This document shows, piece by piece, positions 56,885 to 64,000 of a DNA stretch of 64,000 nt. This DNA comes from Apostichopus japonicus (taxonomy: Eukaryota > Echinodermata > Holothuroidea > Aspidochirotida > Stichopodidae). Under the pieces are notes generated by a model. That model had not been told where the DNA came from. It was given only the letters and a program-made list of their open reading frames with translations, and did not search any database. The stretch is from NCBI RefSeq assembly GCF_037975245.1, contig NC_092579.1, forward strand, positions 32,071,666-32,135,665, written 5' to 3'. Numbering within the stretch: the first letter of the stretch is position 1; each line of letters starts with the position of its first letter. Both the position numbers and the translations under genes were made by a program.

Positions 56885-58633
56885 TATGGCAAGCCGTTTT
56901 AACATTTACCTCGCAATTCGACTTAAGTCGAATACATTTCACTTAAGTGGAATTCAATTTCACTTAAGCAGAATACTATTTAACTTGAGTGGAATTCTAT
57001 TTCACTTAAGTGGAATACCATTCCACTTAAGCTTAATTGTATTTTACTTAAGCTGAATTCATCAACTTGTCACTGCATCTTACTTAAGCTAAATCTATTT
57101 CACTTAAGTGGAATTGTATTTCACTTAGGAAATGCATTTCACTTAAGTGGAATTGTATTCTACTTAAGTGGAATACAATTCCACTTAAGTGGAATGTCCT
57201 GTCTATTTCACTTAAGTGGAATACAATTACACTTAAGTGGAATACAATTCCACTTAAGTGAAATGTGATTGGATAGTCTATTTCACTTAAGTGGAATGTG
57301 ATTGGCTAGTGTATTCCACTTAAATGGAATGTGATTGGCTAGTTCATTCAACGCCAAACTTTGCCCATGCCTTTGCGCGCCATTATAAACAACTTGCCGC
57401 GATACGTGTACGTACGTGGTGTCGATATGTGCACAATGAATATCGGCTGTCCATCTGGATCCAGCTAGCACTTAACATTTGTGCAAGGTGAGTACGTACG
57501 TACCTGACCTGGTACCTGACGAATACGATTACCAAAATAAAGCCATGGCAAATACATTACAAGTGGTTGGAGCTACAGCCGAAAACGCATTGACAAGGGC
57601 TAGAGAACGTATTACTTTTTTTTTATTTTGGATGGAATCTTTTACTTCGTCAAAAGTTTCACTATCTAAAAAGTTACGAATTCTGCCTATGTTACTTAAA
57701 CAAGATGTAAGCCGCCTCTGTTGTGCATCATACTGATTGTTCCCCTGTGCAAGTGAGAAAACAACACTTCGAATTGTGTCTGTAACAACAACAATTATTT
57801 GATCGCATTCCAGCAATGTTAGATGTGAATGATTAGCCATAGCCATAATGTACACGTGCAACGAGGATCGACTACATCATCATATGTGATGAGCAATTGA
57901 ATGCGTTACGACGAACATTACCCTAAATTGTATTTATATATAAGCCACATATCAACATTTCCACTTAAGTGGAATTGTATTTTACTTAAGCAGAATAGAA
58001 TTCCACTTAAGTGAAATTGACGCCCAAAAGATATTATTCCACTAAAGTGTAATTGTATTCCACTTAAGTAGAATACAATTCCACTTAAGTGGAATTGTAT
58101 TTTTAAGCAGAATAGAATTCCACATAAGTGAAATTGACACCCAAAAGATATTATTCCACTTAAATGAAATTGTATTCCACTTAAGTGGAATACAATTCCA
58201 CTTAAGTGGAAATGCATTCCACTCAACTGGAATTGTATTTCACTTAAGTGGAAAAGCAGTTCACTTGAGTGGAATTGTATTCCACTTAAGTGAAATACAT
58301 GGACTATTTAGCTTAAGTGAAATGTTATTCCACTAAAGTGGAAATGTATTCCACTTAAGTAAATTACAATTCCACTTAAGTGGAATGTATTTCCACTAAA
58401 GTGAAATACAATTCCACTTAAGTGGGAGGCATTTCCACTTAAGTGAAATAGAAATGTCCATTTCCACTTAAGTGGAATGGAATTCTACTTTAGGGAAATT
58501 GAACTCCACTTAAGTGGAATACATTTCCACTTAAGTGGAATAACATTTCACTTAAGTAGAATGTATTCCAATAAAGTAAAATGTATTCGACTGAAGTCTA
58601 ATTGCGAAGTAAATGTTAAAACGGCTTGCCATA
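56885..58633. mobile_element. 1.75-kb DNA element with CACTTAAGTG palindrome arrays
   Basis: The left end TATGGCAAGCCGTTTTAACA, continuing tttacctcgcaattcgacttaagtcgaatac, is repeated inverted at the right end (…GTAAATGTTAAAACGG, then cttgccata). An exact 6-bp TGCACG lies outside both ends (56879-56884 and 58634-58639), a clear target duplication. Inside each end are hundreds of bases of variants of CACTTAAGTGGAAT (56914-57335 and 57958-58600), which form nested palindromes. The unique centre (57336-57957) has a TATAAAC box at 57384, a donor AAG|GTGAGT at 57487 and a 110-codon minus-strand frame. A 6-bp duplication is uncommon among eukaryotic cut-and-paste superfamilies. IS3EU is one that I recall using it. 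Confidence 0.9.
57529..57861 (-). CDS. ORF in the palindrome element, function unknown
   Basis: A minus-strand frame of 110 codons. An internal ATG gives MANHSHLTLLECDQIIVVV, followed by RRLTSCLSNIGRIRNFLD and VKDSIQNKKKVIRSLALVN, then a hydrophobic end (APTTCNVFAMALFW). Composition is protein-like with amphipathic helices. A possible donor (TTTTG|GTAATC) at its 3' end suggests a first exon. It may be the remnant of a transposase or a captured host exon. I do not recognise it. Confidence 0.4.
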   Translation of the reverse strand: MHVYIMAMANHSHLTLLECDQIIVVVTDTIRSVVFSLAQGNNQYDAQQRRLTSCLSNIGRIRNFLDSETFDEVKDSIQNKKKVIRSLALVNAFSAVAPTTCNVFAMALFW

Positions 58634-58639
58634 TGCACG

Positions 58640-58640
58640 A

Positions 58641-58708
<68 letters not shown>
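58640..58708. repeat. (CT)n(AT)n microsatellite
   Basis: A (TC)8-like tract followed by about 48 bp of TA dinucleotides, directly adjoining the right target duplication of the palindrome element. Confidence 0.95.
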
Positions 58709-58711
<3 letters not shown>

Positions 58712-59093
58712 CCCGATCACTAGACTCGTTATCTATCGATGAAGTGGTGTGTTGCCGGATTTTGTCAAGGTTTTAGTACTACGGGCGAAGGTTATTGTTT
58801 AAGTTTTGTAACCCATTGGGAAGCGATAAGAGGGGTTGGGCGTAGGGGTTGTGGGGGTGGGTGGTGGGGCATTTTCACGCAGATTGGAACAATCTCAAGA
58901 AGTGATAGGTGCGTCCGCCTGTCCCCCCCCCCCCCCCATGCACTACATGATATTCACAGGAGAAGTGCTCAATTCTCTAATCACATGCGGAATTTATTTT
59001 TAGATTCATTGTATGAGTTACGGTACGAGGTTTAGGGTAACAATTAGCATTCAGGTCAGAGTATAACATTTTATCTCTGGATGGCAGTGTTGC
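58709..59093. other. no supported gene
   Basis: A frame from ATG 58739 begins MKWCVAGFCQGF, a C-x4-C start that recalls THAP zinc fingers, but the rest is Gly-rich and lacks the C-x2-H part. A C15 run lies at 58923-58937. Confidence 0.35.
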
Positions 59094-59292
59094 ATCGAAG
59101 GACATATGTCTAGTGCAGTTCGCATATAGATCCTGATCTAATACTGAAAATGCATCATGTTCCCGACGACTCGGTCGAGTTCGAGACCAGCCACAGTTGG
59201 TTTCATAGCACAATTGTACAATTGTTTATATGTATATATATATATGTATATATGTATATATATATATATACACATATATATATATACATATA

Positions 59293-59372
<80 letters not shown>

Positions 59373-59497
59373 CATATAAACAATTGTACAATTGTGCTAT
59401 GAAACCAACTGTGGCTGGTCTCGAACTCGACCGAGACATGATGCATTTTCAGTATTAGACCAGGATCTATATGCGAACTGCACTAGACATATGTCCT

Positions 59498-59502
<5 letters not shown>
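59094..59502. repeat. large palindrome with (AT)n loop
   Basis: The left arm 59094-59230 (from ATCGAAGGACATATGTCTAG to CAATTGTACAATTGTTTATA) is repeated inverted at 59372-59502. By eye there is one substitution (ctgatc against ctggtc), plus a 9-base insert (tcccgacga) in the left arm. The loop is about 140 bp of TA/TATG repeat. It could form a near-perfect hairpin of about 130 bp. Confidence 0.93.

Positions 59503-59573
<71 letters not shown>
59503..59573. repeat. (AT)n microsatellite
   Basis: About 70 bp of pure TA repeat starting at the outer end of the palindrome's right arm. Confidence 0.97.
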
Positions 59574-59575
<2 letters not shown>

Positions 59576-59599
59576 TGAGAGAGGAAATATGAAAACGTC

Positions 59600-59940
59600 A
59601 AAATGGAGTTGTCGGTGGAAGGGGTAGGGTGAGGCGCACACCCATTCCAAAATCATCGATCCGTCACTGGCTACCCTATGTGTATAATAGGGATCAGCCC
59701 TGTAATTATGTCACTGTTCTTTTTTCTCTTCCCAGTTGCTTGCCCTTTTTTCTACTCCCTCCTTTTCTCCTTTTCCTCTATTTCTTCTTTTTCTTTTCCC
59801 TTCCTTCCTCCCCTTCTTTCCCCTCTTTTTCCCCTTTTTTCTTCTCTCTTTTTTTCTCTCCTCTATTTCTTACCTGGGGGGCGCACGCCCCCAACGCCCC
59901 CCCTAGATACGCGTTCCCCCCCTGGATACGCGCCTGATCA
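59600..59940. repeat. pyrimidine tract and hAT-like right end
   Basis: A CT-rich strand (59715-59870, runs of cttttct) is followed by gcgcacgcccccaacgcc and GGATACGCGCCTG at 59921-59933, which is the form of a hAT-like terminus (CAGGCGCGTATCC inverted). A matching left end was not found. Confidence 0.4.
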
Positions 59941-60617
59941 AGGTGGTCAGAATTTGACCTTAAGTGACCTTTGACCTCTTCATAGAACATTCAGTTCTTG
60001 TACATTTCTGAGCATGAGGATAATCGCAGCTTTGATTTTGATGTCGACAAGGATTTCAGGCTTTTGGCAGCTGATGACTCCAATTTACATTTGACCTCTT
60101 AACAGAACTGCTCAAAGTGTAATGCTCAGTGAGGGGGACCTACCACCTAATTATGACATTTTACCGATGCTACAGATATTCACTAAACTAGACTACAAGG
60201 TTTTTGTATTTTGGCCGCTGATGACCTCAATTGACATAACTTCATAATTTCCATCTGTAAATATGAGAAAATTTTCAACATGATACCCTTGAGAAGGGCA
60301 CTTTTGAAAACATGCAAGAGAGAATAAAAAACCCAGTATTTTTAGGTGCAGGGCAGAGATGGTCTTATGGTATTGCAGAAGTATTCAAGACTATGCATGA
60401 AATAAAGGTAGAGTTCCCCAGAAAAAAATTCTGCCAAACTATTCCTTAAAATTTAGGAGAGCAGTTTTTCAAGTGTTTTAAGTACAGCTTTCATAACAGT
60501 GTTCTCTATTATATCTCTTGCTATTTCAAGGAAAAAAACTGCATATCTTAGTGCTTCAATATTTACACACATGGTGATACAAAATAAAGAAGTAGAAAAG
60601 CTTACATATATACAGTT
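59941..60617. other. no gene seen
   Basis: Contains repeated ttgacctc/tgacctt words (59955-59978, 60090, 60228) but no supported ORF. Confidence 0.4.
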
Positions 60618-60631
60618 TATACATATATATG

Positions 60632-60729
<98 letters not shown>

Positions 60730-60735
60730 TATACA
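60618..60735. repeat. (AT)n microsatellite with TATG interruptions
   Basis: About 115 bp of TA repeat with several TGTA units, then pure TA from 60660. Confidence 0.97.
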
Positions 60736-60885
60736 TGTACATATAGATAGGGAGTACTCAATTCGATTAAGCCCAAAAGGGTTTCTTAGTTGACTTCCTT
60801 TCACATTTTTTACTTATTTGTACTTATATTGTCTTGTTCACCTTGAAATACTATGTGATGAAACAAATAATAATAATAAATATAT

Positions 60886-61363
60886 CTTTTAAGAAGCTGC
60901 AACATCGGTGGCTCAAAAGTTTGTGATCCTGAAAGTTTGAGACCGGCAGGACTATCTGGTAGCTGGATCGAATCACTTTCCGATTCTTCTTCAACTTTAG
61001 TCCCATTTCTAATCCCTTCGGGGGAAACTTCCATCAGCTTGTCATTTTGGATTGATGAAGCGTTCGGCACGTCGCTACCAGAATTGGAACAAACTTTTCT
61101 GTCTTCTTCTGCCTTCAGGAGGTTATCGTCTTGTAAGCCTTTCCTGATCTGGTATAAGTTAGACTGTACTTAACTCGGAGGTAAGATGGAGGCTTTCATG
61201 TCCATAATGAGACTAGAGTGAGGATCTGAATCGGCTACAGGGGCTTGGGATTCCAATTTATTGTCTCTGTCTGATGTTTCGTCATCTTCCCAAGTCTCTT
61301 ACAAATTTAAGTCTTCTGGAGGTCTCTCTGGGAGCTGTTCCATGTTGGACACCATAGGTGGTT
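60886..61363 (-). pseudogene. minus-strand exon-like frame with two in-frame stops
   Basis: From an acceptor (CTTTTATCGACAG, exon side starting at 61363) a single frame reads PPMVSNMEQLPERPPEDLN, then TAA. It continues ETWEDDETSDRDNKLESQA, then LIMDMKASILPPS, then TAA. It ends VQSNLYQIRKGLQDDN, KVEEESESDSIQLPDSP and KLSGSQTFEPPMLQLLK. The acidic, Ser/Pro-rich composition continues unchanged through both stops, as in a once-coding exon of an intracellular protein. No family recognised. It is a pseudogene, or consensus errors turned codons into stops. Confidence 0.5.
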
Positions 61364-62396
61364 CTGTCGATAAAAGAGTATGAAAGAAAATTACTAGATA
61401 GGAATACACAAGCCATGTAGACGTAAGAACTCTGCATAAAGTGTAGATCATGCATGTTACATTTGAAGACTCAAATGAGTCAACGATAGCCAATAATTTT
61501 AAGGGCAAAAACGGATTGCTTTGGGTAATAGGAGGGGGTGGGGGATTAACACTTTCTTGGTGGGAGGGAGTCAGAGCCACAGACAGAGATCTAAGAACAT
61601 TTAATGATTTCCCTAACTTATGTAATGTCAGAAATGTCAATTTTTTAAATTTTATTTATAACCCATCTACTAGTGAAATGTCTAGTATTGTTGTATCAAC
61701 TACAGTAGTTACAGAATATTATTATAAAATGTAAAAAAAAATGTAAAATTTTTTGATTGCAATAGATTTACAAGCTATATTACAATGGAAAGACATGAAG
61801 GAAAAATTCATAAAAAAGATGACTTTAGAAACAAAGCTTAACAAACCTCAGTTAATTTGTTGTGAACGGTTGAAAAACAGCGTTATTAGGCCAGGCTGGA
61901 TTTTTTTTGCCACTTTTAATTTGTAAGGGAACGACCCATTAATTTGCCGAGGTTCATCGGTTTAGAGTGACAAGACTATTTAGTCTAATACTTTAACCAT
62001 TTAGCTGAGTTCCTCAGATCCAGCACAAAATCACAAAAAAGATATTTACCTGTCTCAAATGACATGTTTACAGTGGTAGTACAAATTTGTCAACTTTTGG
62101 ATAGATGGTGTCTAATTTTCTTTCAATGGGTGCAAGGGTGTTGTTGTTTTAATATCAAGTTTAAGGAACATGCTTTGGTTGAGTGAGTTATTAGAATGTA
62201 AAGCAATGGGTTAACATTAACATTAAAGCCTGTTCTAGAAGAGCTGATAACATCATCAAGTTAGCCTTTAAAGGAACATACCGGAGGTTTAGCATATTTT
62301 AACGGTAAATAGCTTGGAACTGGATCAGCAATTAACCTTGTTCTGGTGGACTACGACATTATTGTGTCTAAAATTCAGCCTACATTTGTCATTTAG
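61364..62396. other. no gene seen
   Basis: Intron-like AT-rich DNA between the minus-strand frame and the + strand signal-peptide exon. No motif supported. Confidence 0.4.
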
Positions 62397-62592
62397 GTAG
62401 ATACTGAAGAAGTGATGGATATGAAGTCATGCTGTCGAGGAAGGAAACTTTCTTTTACAATTTTATTAATTCTTATTCTCATTTCATTATCTGACAATAA
62501 CACGGACGGAGAAATGTACTACATCTCAAACCTGCACATAATCAGAAAGCAAAGCCAGAATATTAAACTGGAGGGTGGAGTGGAGGCAATAA
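62397..62592 (+). CDS. candidate first coding exon with signal peptide
   Basis: After acceptor TTGTCATTTAG there are 18 noncoding bases, then ATG 62415 opens MDMKSCCRGRKLSFTILLI. The hydrophobic core LSFTILLILILISLS follows a basic start, a good signal peptide or signal anchor. The mature side reads DNNTDGEMYYISNLHIIRK and IKLEGGVEAI. The donor AA|GTAAGT at 62593 is excellent and leaves in phase 1. This looks like the start of a secreted or membrane protein gene. Family not recognised. Confidence 0.55.
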
Positions 62593-63145
62593 GTAAGTGT
62601 TTACTATTTTGAATACATGTGCTGAAAGTTTCTCCATTTTGTTTATCATTATATTGATGATAACACTAGAGTTTCTGTTAATGGAAAAAAAAAATGCCCA
62701 ATATCTTTGCATTTGTGTAGCAAGTCAGTCAATTTCATAGCAAGATTTGCTCGGGTAAATGGAGCAACAGAGTTCGGAGTGGGTTTAGTGGTACTGGATA
62801 TGTGTTTTGGTGGGGTTACAGACAAAATCTATTAAAGAGATGGGGAATCTAGGTCCCACCCCTGGCTGCATCCAAACAGCAAAATACTAAGTAACTAGGT
62901 GTTAATTTACACATAAATAACAGGTCTTTAATTGAGATGGAGAACAACACACAATAACTGCAATGTTCCTAAATATTCCACTAAAACCCGCCCCCCCCCT
63001 CCCATCCTCCCAGACCAATTCTCTCCTAGTCTCATTACGTGTAGGGTTTCCAGAAAGATCTGATCTGACTCGGCGTTAATTTTGTTACAAACTTTTTCAA
63101 GAGTTTCCTCTAAATATATTTATATTTATATCTCTGGGATTATAG
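62593..63145. other. intron-like, no gene
   Basis: AT-rich sequence with a C9 run near 62991. A weak acceptor (gggattATAG) at 63145 precedes an open stretch KDYHCTEQSLICQNKRDTM that is in phase with the previous exon. It could be the next exon, but the end is not defined. Confidence 0.25.
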
Positions 63146-63646
63146 GGAAAGATTATCACTGCACAGAACAAAGCCTTATTTGTCAAAACAAACGTGACAC
63201 AATGCGCATACAATTTAAGGGAAACCCCCCCCCCCAAAAAAAAATAATGCACAGTACCATATGGCAAAACTTATGGCAGGTATAATATTGTTTCCAATAC
63301 ACTAGTAACTGCACAGCTACTTTGATGATGGGTAAAAGAGCAATTTGCTTTGCGTGAATACTTATTCAGTTCTAGGAAAAAAGGAACGAGCTTGTTATCC
63401 TTACAATATTCACCCCAAAAAAATACTTTACACTAAATCTGAGGACGAAGTACATAAACTTGATGTATTCTTTATGTTATGTATTGCCTTATGTATCACT
63501 TGAGTGACTCTGAATGGCACAAGCTAGATTGTACCTGACTTGAAGGAAGTAGCTTTATCCCTTTGTGTCCTGTATATTTGTCTTGTTTGTGTCTTGTTTT
63601 GTGTTATGTATTGTTTTGAGCAGTACATGGTATGCATTCATTTCAG

Positions 63647-63753
63647 AGTTGGAGAATATTCCTCACTTGACTCCCAGGGTTTGAAAGGTACAGTTGTACA
63701 AGACTGGCTGTGTCATTTGTGGGCGTGGTGTGTTGGTTATTATTGCTGTTGTG
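63647..63753 (+). CDS. candidate exon, Cys/Trp-rich, unrecognised
   Basis: Acceptor CATTCATTTCAG and donor TTGTG|GTAAGA enclose a frame open in phase 2 (VGEYSSLDSQGLKG, DWLCHLWAWCVGYYCCC), leaving in phase 1. The exon at 63886 begins in the matching phase. No family recognised. The unusual run of Cys and Trp argues for caution. Confidence 0.28.
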
Positions 63754-63885
63754 GTAAGACCCTGTGAGGGCACTAAGTTGTATTCAGGCTTGTTGAGATG
63801 CTTGAAGCTTAGCCTGCGAGGCCAACATTTTATATGCAAAAAAACATATATTACTTATTGTCACCACCTGAGTTAATTTGACCAG

Positions 63886-63953
63886 TAACCGGTTCTGTGT
63901 GGATGTATCGTGGTGCCAGTCTGTACCTGGAGAGCAAGTCAAAGCCCAGTGAA
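63886..63953 (+). CDS. candidate exon, unrecognised
   Basis: Acceptor AATTTGACCAG and a perfect donor GAA|GTAAGT enclose 68 bp, phase 1 in and phase 0 out, reading TGSVWMYRGASLYLESKSK and PSE. The entry phase fits the exon ending at 63753. The gene would continue beyond the window. Confidence 0.35.
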
Positions 63954-64000
63954 GTAAGTCACATTATTTATCCTTGTTAAGAACATGTGGGGACAGGTGA

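Noticed and set aside
58739-59035. Possible THAP zinc finger starting MKWCVAGFCQGF
   Set aside because: Only the first C-x4-C is present; the needed C-x2-H and hydrophobic pattern are missing and the frame becomes Gly-rich low complexity.
59629-59974. Two overlapping 100-codon Phe/Pro/Ser-rich frames
   Set aside because: They come from a pyrimidine tract and have no complex sequence.

Overview
This window is eukaryotic. Recognisable genes are split into short exons with GT/AG introns, most of the sequence is transposon-derived, and there are long AT microsatellites. Exons of adducin, SRP68 and an ABCC/MRP-type transporter, many AGGCCTA-rich stretches, and the mix of CR1/Jockey-group LINEs, Ty3/gypsy and hAT-like MITEs suggest a marine invertebrate, most likely an echinoderm. 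That taxonomic call is inference. No prokaryotic features (operons, CRISPR, phage) were seen.

Layout, left to right. 0-10.6 kb holds candidate + strand exons of unrecognised genes (2576-2764, 4799-4975, 10434-10585), a 3' LINE fragment, a 5'-truncated LINE with an open 786-codon ORF2 (5890-8499), and a minus-strand LINE tail abutting a transposase-like ORF (9.2-10.4 kb). 11.1-15.5 kb is a nearly complete but decayed minus-strand LINE with ORF1 and ORF2. 15.7-16.3 kb has a 48-bp tandem repeat and an 81-bp candidate exon. 18-25.9 kb carries five adducin exons on the + strand; their introns hold a fold-back element, a candidate minus-strand first exon (21071 to 20852), an AT microsatellite and a hAT-like MITE. 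29.6-34.6 kb is a broken minus-strand Ty3/gypsy element with one LTR, whose gag gene is split by a hAT MITE with an exact 8-bp target duplication. 34.6-39.5 kb holds no gene I can support. 39.5-41.8 kb has three partial copies of one ABCC exon among 69-bp repeats. 41.8-46.4 kb is a decayed Jockey-like LINE. 46.6-48.2 kb holds the last two exons of SRP68. 49.7-51.5 kb has three kinds of tRNA-like sequence on the minus strand, one of them in an 8-copy array. 51.5-58.6 kb is a nest of transposons: a second fragment of the Jockey-like LINE split by a hAT MITE, a TA-flanked MITE, and a 1.75-kb element packed with CACTTAAGTG palindromes. 59-61.4 kb has a large palindrome, AT repeats and a minus-strand reading frame with two in-frame stops. 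The last 1.6 kb has candidate exons, including one encoding a signal peptide.

The host genes are unrelated household or membrane genes. Adducin is a membrane-skeleton protein, SRP68 belongs to the signal recognition particle, and ABCC proteins are transporters. I see no sign that they work as a module. The most unusual features are the CACTTAAGTG element (56885-58633, 6-bp target duplication), a similar palindrome-rich fold-back (19.4-19.8 kb), the alternating tRNA-like array, and the repeated ABCC exon pieces. Exon boundaries were read by eye from splice consensus and reading phase. Repeat borders marked approximate may be off by tens of bases.
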